Shown: positions 1-9,465, counted from the first letter of the stretch. The stretch is 64,000 nucleotides of DNA from Erwinia phyllosphaerae (GCF_019132875.1 NZ_JAHSPF010000002.1:1-64000), one strand, 5' to 3'. The notes: generated by a model from the letters alone, not told the origin. Numbers and translations are program-made.

Positions 1-75
1 CTGATATGGCTCAGTTGGTAGAGCGCACCCTTGGTAAGGGTGAGGTCCCCAGTTCGACTCTGGGTATCAGCACCA
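1..75 (+). tRNA. thrV: tRNA-Thr (GGT), first base cut off
   Basis: The cloverleaf reads from base 2 of the acceptor stem to an encoded CCA at 73-75. The anticodon is GGT at 33-35, and the T-arm GTTCGACTC is intact. The sequence matches E. coli thrV closely. The first G must lie just before the window. It belongs to the distal part of an rRNA operon, as it is followed at once by 5S rRNA. Confidence 0.95.
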
Positions 76-104
76 CTAATATGGCATGAGTTCGGAAAAG
101 AATT

Positions 105-224
105 TGCCTGGCGGCTTTAGCGCGGTGGTCCCACCTGACCCCATGCCGAACTCAGAAGTGAAACGCCGTAGCGCCGATGGTAGTGTGGGGTCTCCCCATG
201 CGAGAGTAGGGAACTGCCAGGCAT
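105..224 (+). rRNA. rrf: 5S ribosomal RNA
   Basis: A 120-base 5S gene starts TGCCTGGCGGC and ends CTGCCAGGCAT, so the two ends form the terminal helix I. The conserved core CCGAACTCAGAAGTGAAACG is present. It differs from E. coli mainly in the first loop (TTTAG for CGTAG). It lies 29 bases after tRNA-Thr, the arrangement of the second 5S gene of E. coli rrnD. The 16S and 23S genes must be upstream of the window. Confidence 0.97.
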
Positions 225-339
225 CAATTTAGAGCAGTAGATGTGTGTTAACCATCTTCGCTCAGACCTCCCCGGTGACGTGGGAAGGGCGAAACACCTG
301 ATATCAGAAGCAACATTCTGAGTTCAGTAAAGAATCGGT

Positions 340-416
340 GGAGCGGTAGTTCAGTTGGTTAGAATACCTGCCTGTCACGCAGGGGGTCGCGGGTTCGAGC
401 CCCGTCCGTTCCGCCA
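340..416 (+). tRNA. aspU: tRNA-Asp (GTC)
   Basis: A 77-base tRNA with anticodon GTC in the loop CTGTCACG, an intact T-arm and encoded CCA. It is identical over its whole length to the tRNA at 7641-7717. Position at the end of the rRNA operon and upstream of yafC corresponds to E. coli aspU of rrnH. Confidence 0.96.
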
Positions 417-424
417 CTTATCAT

Positions 425-457
425 AATGCCCTGAGTTAACAGCTCAGGGCATTTTTT
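425..457 (+). terminator. rRNA operon terminator
   Basis: An 11-bp perfect stem, AATGCCCTGAG paired with CTCAGGGCATT, has a short TTAACAG loop and runs into seven T residues. It lies directly after tRNA-Asp and is a textbook rho-independent terminator for the rRNA transcript. Confidence 0.93.
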
Positions 458-533
458 TGCTCAAAACTCTCTGCTTTTCCCGTTTAGCCTTGATAAATTA
501 AGGCCCCAATCGCTAACAGGCGGGCAGGAGCCT

Positions 534-1442
534 TTAATTTACCCTGCCAACCGGCCTGGTTTTTAGCCATTCGCTGACGAAATCGATAAATGAACTAACG
601 CGCGCGTTAACGGAACGGTCGCCGTAATAGACAGCGTTAAAAGGCATATCAACCGGTACCAGCCGATCCGCCAGTAGTTCAACTAATGTTCCCTCTCTGA
701 GATCCCTGTCAATCATGAAATCTGACAGGCAGGCGATGCCGTTGCCGGTGAGGCAAAGCTGCCGGAGGGTTTCACCATTGTTTGACGTGCTGGCTGGGGT
801 AATGTCATAAAGCTGCCCGTCTGGCATAGCCAATGGCCAGCGGTTAAGGCTCTGCGGCTCAACAAAGCCCAGGCAGGGATAGTGAACAAGATCTGCTGCG
901 ACTTGCGGTACGCCATTCTGCTGCACAAAAGCCGGGCTGGCGACGATCTTCCTACGGCTATTAAAAAGGAGGCGTGCACGAAGGCTGGAATCGGTAAGAT
1001 TGCCCGCGCGGATGGCGACATCCACTTTACGTTCAATCAGGTTGATAAAGGTTTCTGATGACACCAGAGAGAGCGTAATTTCCGGATAGCGTTCACGAAA
1101 AGGCTTAATCATCGGTATCAGTAAATGCAGTACAACTGGCGTAGCCGCATCAATGCGCAGGTAACCCTGTGGCATCTTCTTACGCTCTGCCAGCTCGTTC
1201 TCTGCCGCTGCCATCTCCTGCAGAATAGCCTGTACCCGCTTAAAGTAGGCTTCGCCTTCCTGAGTCAGCTTTATCTGTCTGGTTGTACGCGTAAGCAGTT
1301 CGACCTCAAGCTTACTTTCCAGCCTCTTTATCGTACGACTGACAACGGAATTAGCCATTTTCAATTTTTCAGCAGCCCGACTGAAGCTGCCGCTTTCCAC
1401 TACGGCGACAAAAATCGCCAGCTCCTCAGAGTGTGCCTTCAT
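534..1442 (-). CDS. yafC: LysR-family transcriptional regulator YafC
   Basis: A 302-residue LysR-type regulator. Residues about 3-62 form the winged helix-turn-helix ([19 protein letters not shown], then VSRTIKRLE), and the rest is the periplasmic-binding-like effector domain. It aligns almost end to end with E. coli YafC (304 aa), including [22 protein letters not shown] and GNGIACLSD. The effector and targets of YafC are not known. In E. coli the aldo-keto reductase gene dkgB lies between aspU and yafC; here there are only about 117 bases and no such gene. The ATG at 1442 is chosen because it matches the E. coli start MKATSEEL. Confidence 0.93.
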   Translation of the reverse strand: MKAHSEELAIFVAVVESGSFSRAAEKLKMANSVVSRTIKRLESKLEVELLTRTTRQIKLTQEGEAYFKRVQAILQEMAAAENELAERKKMPQGYLRIDAATPVVLHLLIPMIKPFRERYPEITLSLVSSETFINLIERKVDVAIRAGNLTDSSLRARLLFNSRRKIVASPAFVQQNGVPQVAADLVHYPCLGFVEPQSLNRWPLAMPDGQLYDITPASTSNNGETLRQLCLTGNGIACLSDFMIDRDLREGTLVELLADRLVPVDMPFNAVYYGDRSVNARVSSFIDFVSEWLKTRPVGRVN

Positions 1443-1703
1443 TACCGCTTCCTGTACAAACTTACCGTTATTTTGCGATAAAGAGCTTCATTAAAGCATG
1501 GGGTGATCCCGTATACCAGACGGCTTTAGCGCTTACCCTCTTTCTGGTAACAGCAACAGGGTAAAAAATATGCGCCAGGCTGGACTGATCAACGATGCTT
1601 ATCTTCAATTGGCACTTATTAGTCCCCTCTGATTGAAACCCGGCCATAAAGTCCCTATAACTGGAAGATACTATTAGTTAACATGCAGAGGTCAGACGGT
1701 AAA

Positions 1704-2489
1704 GTGCGCAAAAAAACCTATGCCATGAGATATGTAGCAGGTCAGCCAGCGGAGCGTATTTTTCCGCCGGGCGCGATGTTACACATGGGAAAAGCGTTAC
1801 CCGCTGGCGCGCCGCTGACAACCCAGCCAACGTTACACGTGCTCGTCTGGAATATATTTAAACAGCAGCGCGCGGAATGGCTGTCAGTGCTGCAGAATTT
1901 TGGTAAGGACGCGCAGCTGGTTTTACTCCAGGAGGCCCAGACCACGCCGGAGCTGATTCGGTTTGCTACCAGCAATTATCTGGCTGCCGATCAGGTGCCC
2001 GCTTTCGTACTGCCGCAGCATCCTTCCGGGGTGATGACGCTGGCTTCTGCGCATCCTGTCTACTGCTATCCTTTGCGCGAGCGCGAGCCGCTGTTGCGTC
2101 TGGCAAAATCCGCGCTGGTAACGGCTTATCCTTTACCCGGCAATAAAATGCTGATGGTCGTCAATATCCACGCTGTAAATTTCAGCCTGGGAATCGATGT
2201 CTATAGCAAGCAGCTTGGCCCTATCGGCGAACAAATCATTCACCATAAGGGACCGGTAATTATGGCTGGGGATTTCAATGCCTGGAGCCGCCAGCGTATT
2301 AATGCACTTTACGCTTTTGCTCACAACATGGGTTTAAAAGAGGTGAATTTTACTGACGATCACCGTCGTAAAGCGTTTGGTCGCCCGCTCGACTTCGTCT
2401 TTTATCGCGATATGACAGTGACAGAGGCTTCTGTACTGGTGACACGCGCTTCCGATCACAATCCGCTACTGGTTGAGTTTACGCCTTAA
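1704..2489 (+). CDS. yafD: endonuclease/exonuclease/phosphatase family protein YafD
   Basis: A 261-residue member of the Mg2+-dependent EEP superfamily, related to exonuclease III and DNase I. Visible family motifs are LLQEAQ (metal-binding Glu), [15 protein letters not shown] (catalytic Asp/Asn) and the terminal SDHNPL. It matches E. coli YafD from [17 protein letters not shown] onward. That family match favours the GTG at 1704 as start; an in-frame ATG at 1683 would add seven residues, and neither has a strong ribosome site. Its substrate is not established. The next gene is convergent, 13 bases away. Confidence 0.9.
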   Translation: MRKKTYAMRYVAGQPAERIFPPGAMLHMGKALPAGAPLTTQPTLHVLVWNIFKQQRAEWLSVLQNFGKDAQLVLLQEAQTTPELIRFATSNYLAADQVPAFVLPQHPSGVMTLASAHPVYCYPLREREPLLRLAKSALVTAYPLPGNKMLMVVNIHAVNFSLGIDVYSKQLGPIGEQIIHHKGPVIMAGDFNAWSRQRINALYAFAHNMGLKEVNFTDDHRRKAFGRPLDFVFYRDMTVTEASVLVTRASDHNPLLVEFTP

Positions 2490-2502
2490 CGATATAAAGC
2501 AG

Positions 2503-3201
2503 CTAAGCCGATACCAGGGCAATAGCGCGTACCGGCGAAGCTGACCCTCCTTTAATACGCAAGGGCAGCGCGATGAAAGTAAAAGCCGTCGGCAAAAGGT
2601 AAAGGTTCGCCAGGCTTTCAATAATCAGTCCTCCCGCACCCAGCACGGCCTGATGCGCCGGATAGTCTGCGCTATTACAACAGTCCAGCGACATCGAATC
2701 CGTACCAAATACCGTTACGCCTTTATCCAGAAGATAATTTGCGCCATCGCCGGAAAGTCCCGCCCAGCCAGACATAAAGTCGTTATGATCGGGACGGAGC
2801 TGCCATTTTTTATCATAGCCGGTACGAAATAAAACAATGTCTTTGGCTGCAATTTCACCATGTTGGGCTTCCCACTCCACAATTGCGGCATGGGTAATTT
2901 CACTGTCCTCCGGCAAATGTGCCATATCCAGACAGCGACCACGCCCCATCAATTGACGAATATTGATCGCGTCAATGCTTTTGCCTTGTTCTATAAAATG
3001 CACCGGTGCGTCTATATGTGTGCCGCAGTGATCGCCCAGGCTAAGCTGGCAGTTGTAATTGCCGTCAGCTGCTGCAAAATCTTCCGCGCTGTTAAGAAAA
3101 AAGCGACCATCGCCGGGCCATACCGGCATTCGCTCTTCATAGAGATGGTTTAATTCAATCAGGCGATGCTGGTTCAGCAGCGTAACTAAATCGTTAGTCA
3201 T
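2503..3201 (-). CDS. cyclase family protein (putative metal-dependent amide hydrolase)
   Basis: A 232-residue protein of the cyclase/kynurenine-formamidase-like family. The diagnostic motif HCGTHIDAPVHF occupies residues 58-69 and supplies the His/Asp metal ligands. DMSLDCC-like and PAHQAVLGAG segments further on also fit. Members hydrolyse amide or lactam bonds (N-formylkynurenine, isatin and others), so the substrate here cannot be named. It replaces yafE of the E. coli order, and no tryptophan catabolic genes are nearby. The ATG has a GGGGAA ribosome site a few bases upstream. Confidence 0.8.
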   Translation of the reverse strand: MTNDLVTLLNQHRLIELNHLYEERMPVWPGDGRFFLNSAEDFAAADGNYNCQLSLGDHCGTHIDAPVHFIEQGKSIDAINIRQLMGRGRCLDMAHLPEDSEITHAAIVEWEAQHGEIAAKDIVLFRTGYDKKWQLRPDHNDFMSGWAGLSGDGANYLLDKGVTVFGTDSMSLDCCNSADYPAHQAVLGAGGLIIESLANLYLLPTAFTFIALPLRIKGGSASPVRAIALVSA

Positions 3202-3270
3202 GGCGTTCCCCTTATGAAGCTAAGAGACGCAGTAAAGCACAGCTGAAAAGGGCAGGGAACGGCAGGCATA

Positions 3271-3298
3271 AAAAAACCAGTCCGAAGACTGGTTTTTT
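3271..3298 (-). terminator. mltD terminator
   Basis: A 12-bp stem, AAAAAACCAGTC paired with GACTGGTTTTTT around a 4-base loop, lies 12-40 bases beyond the mltD stop codon. Read on the minus strand it gives a hairpin ending in T residues. The symmetric A/T flanks would also let it work on the other strand. Confidence 0.9.
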
Positions 3299-3309
3299 AA
3301 AATGATGCG

Positions 3310-4665
3310 TTAGCTATCGGGCGTGCTGTCGTTATTCACGAACAGCGTGAGCCTGTCGCCGGGCTGAATATTTGCCGAACCGCCGCTGTTCCAGCGCAGC
3401 AGATCTCGCGTATTCACACCATGACGTCTTGCGATGCTGGCCAGAGAATCACCTTTACGAACTTTATAGGTGATGCTGTTGCCATTATCGGCCAGTTTGG
3501 TCGCGTTCTCGCTGCCAACCAGGCTTAGCGTCTGTCCCGGTTTAATCACGCCACCGCGCAGGTTATTCGCCTGCTGGAGCGTCTTCACCGAAACGTTCAG
3601 GCGTTTGGCAATACCTGACAGCGTGTCGCCATTTTGCACCTTATAAGATGTCGTCGCGCTCGCCAGAGCCGTTGGCTGTACCGCTGCGATATCGCCCGTT
3701 GCCAGGGAGTTACGCAACTGCGCTACATGCGACTTCGGCACCATAATGTAATGCGGGCCGTTTGGTGCCGTCATTCCACGCTTATAACCGGTATTAAAGC
3801 TTTTCAGCTTGCTCAGCGACATGCCGGCCATTTCCGCCGCCTGCGTCAGCTCTATCTGCTGTCCTACCTCAACGCGGGCCAGTGCTCGGGTCTCGTTAGG
3901 TTCTGGTAAGCGAATACCATAACGCTTGTTGTTTTTGAGCAGCTCGCTTAATGCCAGCATTTTCGGTACGTAAACCGTCGTTTCGCGCGGCAGAGAAAGT
4001 GACCAGAAATCGGTTGGCTTTCCGCGTGCCTTGTTGTTCTTTATGGCTTTCAGCACGCGTCCTTCACCGCTGTTATAAGCCGCGACGGTTAATAACCAGT
4101 CGCCGCCAAACATGCCGTTCAGGCGCTGCATCATGTCCAGCGCCACTTTGGTTGACGCGACGATATCGCGACGGCCATCGTACCACTGGTTCTGTTTCAA
4201 ACCGTAATTACGCCCCGTTTGCGGCACAATCTGCCAGATGCCCGCGGCATTGGCAGAAGAGGTCGCATGAGGATCAAAAGCGCTCTCCACTATGGGTAAT
4301 AGTACTAGTTCCATCGGCATCTTACGTTGCTTAATCTGCTCGACTATCCAGTACATATACGGCTCAGCCCGTAACGTTACATCGTGGAGATAGCTCTTGT
4401 TTCTTAAATACTTTTGTTTTTGTTCGCGTATCCGGGGGTTTTCCGGAACCTTCATCTTCAGCTCATCGCTAATGAAATTCCACAGATCCTGCTCTTGCGC
4501 CAGGCTGGTCCCGTCATCCTGCCAACGTGGGGATAACAACCGATCTGCGTTCTGACTGCTCTGTGCTGAAGACAAACTCTGTGCATGCTGTTCAGGTGCA
4601 TCGTGCTTTGACGCCTGGCACCCAACCAGCAAGACCGAGGCGAGTAATATCGCTTTAGCCTTCAT
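3310..4665 (-). CDS. mltD: membrane-bound lytic murein transglycosylase D
   Basis: A 451-residue outer-membrane lipoprotein that cleaves the MurNAc-GlcNAc bond of peptidoglycan, leaving 1,6-anhydro ends. The N-terminus carries a lipobox (LLVGC, lipidated Cys16). The SLT domain covers about residues 105-225, with catalytic Glu127 in VESAF and the family motifs AAGIWQIVP and AAYNSGEGRV. Two LysM peptidoglycan-binding repeats follow, YKVQNGDTLSGIAKRLNVS and YKVRKGDSLASIARRHGVN. Length matches E. coli MltD (452 aa). It is followed by its own terminator and is probably a single-gene unit. Confidence 0.97.
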   Translation of the reverse strand: MKAKAILLASVLLVGCQASKHDAPEQHAQSLSSAQSSQNADRLLSPRWQDDGTSLAQEQDLWNFISDELKMKVPENPRIREQKQKYLRNKSYLHDVTLRAEPYMYWIVEQIKQRKMPMELVLLPIVESAFDPHATSSANAAGIWQIVPQTGRNYGLKQNQWYDGRRDIVASTKVALDMMQRLNGMFGGDWLLTVAAYNSGEGRVLKAIKNNKARGKPTDFWSLSLPRETTVYVPKMLALSELLKNNKRYGIRLPEPNETRALARVEVGQQIELTQAAEMAGMSLSKLKSFNTGYKRGMTAPNGPHYIMVPKSHVAQLRNSLATGDIAAVQPTALASATTSYKVQNGDTLSGIAKRLNVSVKTLQQANNLRGGVIKPGQTLSLVGSENATKLADNGNSITYKVRKGDSLASIARRHGVNTRDLLRWNSGGSANIQPGDRLTLFVNNDSTPDS

Positions 4666-4735
4666 GTGTGTGTCATTGTTCGCTTAAAAGACGAGCAACT
4701 ATACGTGCTCGCCCCGGACAACACAACCCGAAAAA

Positions 4736-5491
4736 TTAAAAATGGTCTTTCTTCTCGCGTAGAGTTGCAAATACTTGCCATTCATGTTGCGGAGGTGTTT
4801 CGTACCCAATAACTTTTTGTAATTCATGCTCTTGCGTACGCAGAAAAATATTTTTTTGCCGCTCTGAAGCCAGCGTTACGGGCAAGGAAACCTCGTTTTT
4901 TGCGCGTAACTCCTTAATTTTATGATAATAGGCGGTAATCTCCCGATCCTGTGGCAGAAGCGTAGCGGCAAACTTCATATTAGATAAAGTATATTCATGC
5001 GCGCAACAAATTAGCGTCTCGGCGGGAAGTTCATTAATCTTTTGAAATGATTGAAACATTTGTTCAGGGGTGCCTTCGAAAAGCCTGCCGCAGCCGCCTG
5101 AAAACAGGGTGTCACCACAGAAAAGGTAAGGTTTACTGTAGTATGAGATATGTCCTAAAGTGTGACCCGGCGTAGCAATAATAGTAAATTCGAGCCCTAA
5201 AATAGCGACCTTATCGCCTTCACTAACGATCCGGTTCGCTCCTTTATCTTGTGTCTCTTCGGGACCAAATACCACCAGAGAAGGGTAATTTTTCAGAAGT
5301 TCTTTTACGCCGCCAACGTGATCCTGGTGGTGATGTGTAAGCAGAATCGCCACCGGCTGCCACTGGTGCTCTTTCAGCGCTGCCAGAACGGGAGCCGCCT
5401 CGCCCGGATCAACAATCAGGCACTGGCCCTGCTCGTTATTTAATGTCCAGATGTAGTTATCCTGAAAAGCAGGAATGCTGGTAAGATTCAT
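4736..5491 (-). CDS. gloB: hydroxyacylglutathione hydrolase (glyoxalase II)
   Basis: A 251-residue metallo-beta-lactamase-fold enzyme that hydrolyses S-D-lactoylglutathione to D-lactate and glutathione, the second step of methylglyoxal detoxification. The binuclear metal motif THHHQDH lies at residues 52-58 (His53, His55, Asp57, His58); TPGHTLGH and FCGDTLF supply further ligands. The frame stays open for 29 more codons upstream, but the ATG at 5491 matches the E. coli start MNLNSIPAF and leaves 45 bases to the divergent yafS, so it is preferred. Confidence 0.96.
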   Translation of the reverse strand: MNLTSIPAFQDNYIWTLNNEQGQCLIVDPGEAAPVLAALKEHQWQPVAILLTHHHQDHVGGVKELLKNYPSLVVFGPEETQDKGANRIVSEGDKVAILGLEFTIIATPGHTLGHISYYSKPYLFCGDTLFSGGCGRLFEGTPEQMFQSFQKINELPAETLICCAHEYTLSNMKFAATLLPQDREITAYYHKIKELRAKNEVSLPVTLASERQKNIFLRTQEHELQKVIGYETPPQHEWQVFATLREKKDHF

Positions 5492-5536
5492 TATCGCCTC
5501 GTTAGCCCGATCGCAATGGAAAGAAGATGGTAAAGC

Positions 5537-6268
5537 ATGAAGCCCGCTAAAACACGCCATATTCGTCACGTGCCGCAAACCTGGGAAGAGATGCCCTGGG
5601 GAGAATATTACCGTGACGCGCTAACTCGCCATTTGCAGCCCTGTCTCGGCAAGATGTACGGCTTTCATCTGCTGAAAGTGGGGCAGCTTAGTGCAGAAAT
5701 CAACACGGAACACTGCGCTATTTCGCATCAGGTTAACGTGGGTTTGAGCGGTAGCAATCTTCAGGTAGTAGCCGAACCGGGCAGTTTACCGTTTGAATCA
5801 AAATCGGTAGATGCCTGCCTGTTGGCCCACTGTCTGGCCTGGAGCGACGATCCGCATCGCATACTGCGCGAAGTCGATCGCGTGCTGATTGACGATGGCT
5901 GGATGATTATCAGCGGCTTCAATCCGTTTAGCGTATTAGGCATCGGCAAGCTGGTTCCGGGGCTGCATCGGCGTATTCCCTGGAACAGCCGTATGTTTAC
6001 CCAGATGAGGCTGATGGACTGGCTGAGCTTGCTGAATTATGAGGTTATCCAGCGCACGCGGTTTCAGGTGCTGCCATGGAACCGGCAAGGCGGCAAGGTC
6101 ATCAGCACCCATTTTCCGGCGCTTGGCTGCCTGAGCATCGTGGTTGCACGCAAAAGGACTTTTCCGTTAATTATGAATCCGGCAAAAAAAGCGGCGGCGC
6201 AAAGAAGGCTGAGTCCAGCCGTTGGCGCAACCAGCAGGATGCGCCAGCGCCATCAGGATTCGGACTGA
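5537..6268 (+). CDS. yafS: SAM-dependent methyltransferase YafS
   Basis: A 243-residue class I methyltransferase-like protein homologous to E. coli YafS (240 aa). Conserved stretches include [21 protein letters not shown] and [12 protein letters not shown], typical of the post-motif I region of the SAM fold. Substrate unknown. It is divergent from gloB and its last 16 bases overlap the 3' end of the convergent rnhA. Confidence 0.9.
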   Translation: MKPAKTRHIRHVPQTWEEMPWGEYYRDALTRHLQPCLGKMYGFHLLKVGQLSAEINTEHCAISHQVNVGLSGSNLQVVAEPGSLPFESKSVDACLLAHCLAWSDDPHRILREVDRVLIDDGWMIISGFNPFSVLGIGKLVPGLHRRIPWNSRMFTQMRLMDWLSLLNYEVIQRTRFQVLPWNRQGGKVISTHFPALGCLSIVVARKRTFPLIMNPAKKAAAQRRLSPAVGATSRMRQRHQDSD

Positions 6269-6720
6269 TAGCCAACATCTTCAAAGGACGGGCTGCCCGC
6301 TGCGGCGCGCGCCAGCTCGTCACAGCGCTCGTTTTCGACGTGGCCCGCGTGGCCTTTTACCCATTCCCATTTAATCTGGTGATGGCTAAGCGCCGTGTCC
6401 AGCCGTTTCCACAAATCGACATTTTTAACGGGCTTTTTATCTGCCGTTTTCCAGCCGCGCTTTTTCCAGTTATGGATCCAGCTGGTAATCCCCTGACGGA
6501 CGTACTGGCTGTCGGTACTCAGCACCACTTCACACTGCTGGGTTAATGCCTCCAGCGCCACGATAGCGGCCATCAGCTCCATGCGATTATTGGTTGTCAG
6601 GAAATAACCGGCGCTGAAGGTTTTTTCATGTTCGCCATAGCGTAAAATGGCCCCGTAACCGCCAGGGCCGGGGTTACCAAGACAAGAACCGTCGGTGAAA
6701 ATTTCTACCTGTTTAGGCAT
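6253..6720 (-). CDS. rnhA: ribonuclease HI
   Basis: A 155-residue RNase HI, the exact length of the E. coli enzyme, which degrades the RNA strand of RNA-DNA hybrids (R-loops, primers). Catalytic carboxylates Asp10 (FTDGSC), Glu48 (NNRMELM), Asp70 (STDSQYV) and Asp134 (ERCDEL) are all in place, and the basic handle region [16 protein letters not shown] is intact. The frame is open far upstream, but the ATG at 6720 matches the family start [12 protein letters not shown]. It is divergent from dnaQ over 51 bases, the conserved rnhA-dnaQ arrangement. Confidence 0.98.
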   Translation of the reverse strand: MPKQVEIFTDGSCLGNPGPGGYGAILRYGEHEKTFSAGYFLTTNNRMELMAAIVALEALTQQCEVVLSTDSQYVRQGITSWIHNWKKRGWKTADKKPVKNVDLWKRLDTALSHHQIKWEWVKGHAGHVENERCDELARAAAGSPSFEDVGYQSES

Positions 6721-6771
6721 CTCTGGTAGACTCTCTGTTGAAAAACGCCAAGTCTGACATAAACGGGTCCT

Positions 6772-7506
6772 ATGAGCACAGTAAATACAACGCGGCAGAT
6801 CGTTCTCGATACTGAAACAACCGGTATGAACATGATCGGGGTGCACTATGAGGGGCACCGCATCATTGAAATTGGTGCCGTTGAGGTCGTAAACCGTCGT
6901 CTCACCGGCAATAACTTTCACGTTTATCTCAAGCCGGATCGCCTGGTCGATCCCGAAGCCTTTGGCGTGCACGGCATTGCCGATGAGTTTCTGGCCGATA
7001 AGCCTACTTTTGCCGAGATTGCTGACGATTTCCTGGCCTATATAGAAGGGGCTGAGCTGGTCATCCATAACGCCTCGTTCGATATTGGCTTTATGGATTA
7101 TGAATTCGGCAAGCTTGGCCGCAATATCCCCAAAACGGAAACCTTCTGCCAGATAACCGACAGCCTGGCGATGGCGCGCAAGCTCTTTCCCGGCAAGCGT
7201 AACAGTCTGGATGCGCTTTGCTCGCGTTATGAAATAGACAACAGCAAGCGAACGCTGCACGGCGCACTGCTCGACTCCGAAATTTTGGCCGAAGTTTTCC
7301 TGACCATGACCGGCGGGCAAACCTCGTTAAAATTTTCGATGGAAGGGGACAGGCAGGAGCAAAGCAACGACGAGGCGATTTATCGCATCACGCGTCCTGC
7401 TTCCGGATTACGCGTGGTAACCGCGACGGAAGAAGAAGTCGCCGACCATGAATCGCGGCTCGATCTGGTAATGAAAAAGGGCGGAAGCTGCCTGTGGCGC
7501 GCCTGA
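6772..7506 (+). CDS. dnaQ: DNA polymerase III subunit epsilon (proofreading 3'-5' exonuclease)
   Basis: A 244-residue DnaQ. The DEDDh exonuclease domain (residues 1 to about 186) carries ExoI LDTETTG (Asp13, Glu15), Exo[11 protein letters not shown] and the HGALLDSE ExoIII region. The following QTSLKF at about 183-188 corresponds to the clamp-binding motif of E. coli epsilon (QTSMAF), and the C-terminal tail (GGSCLWRA) is the part that binds the alpha subunit. It removes misincorporated bases within the Pol III core. Confidence 0.98.
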   Translation: MSTVNTTRQIVLDTETTGMNMIGVHYEGHRIIEIGAVEVVNRRLTGNNFHVYLKPDRLVDPEAFGVHGIADEFLADKPTFAEIADDFLAYIEGAELVIHNASFDIGFMDYEFGKLGRNIPKTETFCQITDSLAMARKLFPGKRNSLDALCSRYEIDNSKRTLHGALLDSEILAEVFLTMTGGQTSLKFSMEGDRQEQSNDEAIYRITRPASGLRVVTATEEEVADHESRLDLVMKKGGSCLWRA

Positions 7507-7640
7507 AAACGCCGAAACGCGCAAGAAAAATACGGGAAGATGAAAAAACAGGCAGTCGGTAAAGGCGTCAAAGAAAAAGCATTGACGGAACCCACAGCTC
7601 ACCGTAATATTCGCCCCGTTCCCGACGGGGAACAAAGCGC

Positions 7641-7717
7641 GGAGCGGTAGTTCAGTTGGTTAGAATACCTGCCTGTCACGCAGGGGGTCGCGGGTTCGAG
7701 CCCCGTCCGTTCCGCCA
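7641..7717 (+). tRNA. aspV: tRNA-Asp (GTC), second copy
   Basis: A 77-base tRNA identical to 340-416, again with encoded CCA. Position after dnaQ corresponds to E. coli aspV. A small hairpin (CCCCGT/ACGGGG, 7614-7630) lies just upstream, between dnaQ and the tRNA. In E. coli relatives the aspV neighbourhood often accepts islands, and here the large hpx block starts just downstream. Confidence 0.96.
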
Positions 7718-7726
7718 AGTATCCGG

Positions 7727-7757
7727 AAAGCCTGATGCAGAAATGCATCAGGCTTTC
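7727..7757 (+). terminator. tRNA-Asp terminator (candidate)
   Basis: A 13-bp stem, AAAGCCTGATGCA paired with TGCATCAGGCTTT across a GAAA-type loop, follows the tRNA by 9 bases. The T-run is short and broken (CTTTCGTCATTTC), so termination strength is uncertain. The 140 bases from here to the permease gene show no other feature. Confidence 0.75.
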
Positions 7758-7900
7758 GTCATTTCAGCGGCGCTAAAATATCGCCATCCTTCCTTATCCA
7801 GCACTCCTCGAAGCGTTTAAGGTACTTCTCCTGTACGCAGGACAATATTGTCGCCCGTGCAGAACAGAGAATCAGCGTTGTGTTAACGCCGCTTTTTGTC

Positions 7901-9382
7901 TTATTGCTTCTGCACCACGACGCGACTGGCATACTGCTGAGCGCCTTCGCGTGCCAGCCAACGATAGCAACCTGCCGACAGCGCGACGCCAATAAACCAG
8001 CTGAAGCTGGCAACTTCATGTAAAGCTGGCGTAAAGCTCACAACCAGCCCAATCAGTACCGAGGGTACCAGCGCGGCAATCGCTTTTGGATTAAAGCCGC
8101 CGCGATACCAGTATTTCCCCTTTGGCGTATCGTCAAAAAGATCGTCGACGGAAATCTGCCCGTGCTTAATCAGATAAAAATCGCACAGTAAAATCCCAAA
8201 CAGCGGGCCAATAAAAGCGCCCAGCACGTCCAGCGTATAGTGAATCAGCTCGGGCGACTGGAACAGATTCCACGGCGTCAGCAGCACCGAACCTACCGCC
8301 GCAATCATCCCTCCGGTGCGGAAACTGATTTTCTGCGGCGAACAGTTAGAAAAATCAAACGCGGGCGAAACAAAGTTAGCGACGATATTGATGCCGATAG
8401 TGGCGGTAATCATAGTCAGCAGGCCAATGGCAACGGCCAGATCGCTGCCTACGCGGCTCACCGTTTCGATAGGATCGGTAATCATATGGCCAAACAGCGA
8501 CTGCGTACCGGAAACAATCACCACGGTCACTACCGAAAAAAGCAGAAAGTTAAACGGCAACCCCCAGCGATTGCCGCGGCGGATCGCCTGCATATCTTTG
8601 CCGTAGCGGGCAAAGTCGCCAAAGTTAAGCAGCGGGCCGGAAAAATAGGAAACGACCAGCGCGGTGGCGGTAATCATCTGCCAGAGCTGCTCGCTGCCGC
8701 TTAGCTGCTTGCTGGAAAGTGTAAACGAAATTCCGTTAAAGCCTGTCTTGTATACAATCCATCCTGCCAGCGCCACCATCACCACATAGACTGCCGGACC
8801 GGCTACGTCGATAAAGCGCTTAATCGCCTTCATGCCGTGCCAGAAAACCAGCGCCTGGGCCAGCCACATAAAGCCGAAGCAGATCCAGCCGAGCTGGGAC
8901 AAACCGAGCCAGGAAGAGTGGGTCAGCGGTATTAAGGCCGGCCAGAACTTTAGCGAGACCAGCATCAGCGCATTGGCGGCCAGATAAGTCTGGATACCAT
9001 ACCAGGCGAAGGCAATCAGGCCACGGATCACCGCCGGAATATTTGCACCGAAAACGCCAAAAGCCTGACGACAAACAACGGCATAAGGCACGCCGCTTAT
9101 CTGGCTGGGTTTAGCTACCAGGTTAGCAAAAAACTGCACGATGCAGATCCCCGCCAGCAGGCACAGCAATACCTGCCAGCTTGCCAGGCCAAGGGTAAAA
9201 AAGCTGGCCGCTACCACATAGCCGCCCATACTGTGTACGTCCGACATCCAGAAAGAGAAGATGTTGTACCAGCTCCAGTTTTGTTCGCGCGTGGGCGCCA
9301 AATCTTCATTGCACAGCCGCGGGCTGTAGCTGACGTGAACGCTCTCTGCCGACGCCGGAGAAACCTTTTGACTCTTTGGCAT
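7901..9382 (-). CDS. NCS1-family permease, probable allantoin/hydantoin transporter
   Basis: A 493-residue, about 12-helix membrane protein of the nucleobase:cation symporter-1 family (relatives: E. coli AllP, Bacillus PucI, Klebsiella HpxC). Typical NCS1 sequences include NIFSFWMSDVHSMGGYVVAA near the N-terminus, GIQTYLAANAL, and GPLLNFGDFARYG in the middle. The C-terminus keeps the conserved YRGGFNPKAIAAL. It is divergent from hpxS and lies beside the racemase and allantoinase genes, so allantoin uptake is the best guess. The exact substrate cannot be read from sequence. Confidence 0.85.
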   Translation of the reverse strand: MPKSQKVSPASAESVHVSYSPRLCNEDLAPTREQNWSWYNIFSFWMSDVHSMGGYVVAASFFTLGLASWQVLLCLLAGICIVQFFANLVAKPSQISGVPYAVVCRQAFGVFGANIPAVIRGLIAFAWYGIQTYLAANALMLVSLKFWPALIPLTHSSWLGLSQLGWICFGFMWLAQALVFWHGMKAIKRFIDVAGPAVYVVMVALAGWIVYKTGFNGISFTLSSKQLSGSEQLWQMITATALVVSYFSGPLLNFGDFARYGKDMQAIRRGNRWGLPFNFLLFSVVTVVIVSGTQSLFGHMITDPIETVSRVGSDLAVAIGLLTMITATIGINIVANFVSPAFDFSNCSPQKISFRTGGMIAAVGSVLLTPWNLFQSPELIHYTLDVLGAFIGPLFGILLCDFYLIKHGQISVDDLFDDTPKGKYWYRGGFNPKAIAALVPSVLIGLVVSFTPALHEVASFSWFIGVALSAGCYRWLAREGAQQYASRVVVQKQ

Positions 9383-9435
9383 GAAATCTGCTCCTCAACA
9401 ATGCACCTGATGACCGAATGGGTTGAGAAAATGAT

Positions 9436-9452
9436 TGCAGGATCCAGGCCAG
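9436..9452 (-). promoter_or_regulatory. candidate sigma-54 promoter for the NCS1 permease
   Basis: On the minus strand this reads CTGGCCTGGATCCTGCA, with the essential GG and GC ten bases apart. The -24 half (TGGCCT for TGGCAC) and -12 half (CTGCA for TTGCA) are imperfect. A transcript would start about 45 bases before the permease ATG. This is weaker than the hpxF and hpxW elements. Confidence 0.4.
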
Positions 9453-9465
9453 AATTTACATGCTA

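Noticed and set aside
7540-7650. 36-codon frame after dnaQ ending inside tRNA-Asp
   Set aside because: Weak ribosome site, Lys-rich without homologue, and it would run into the tRNA; more likely chance.
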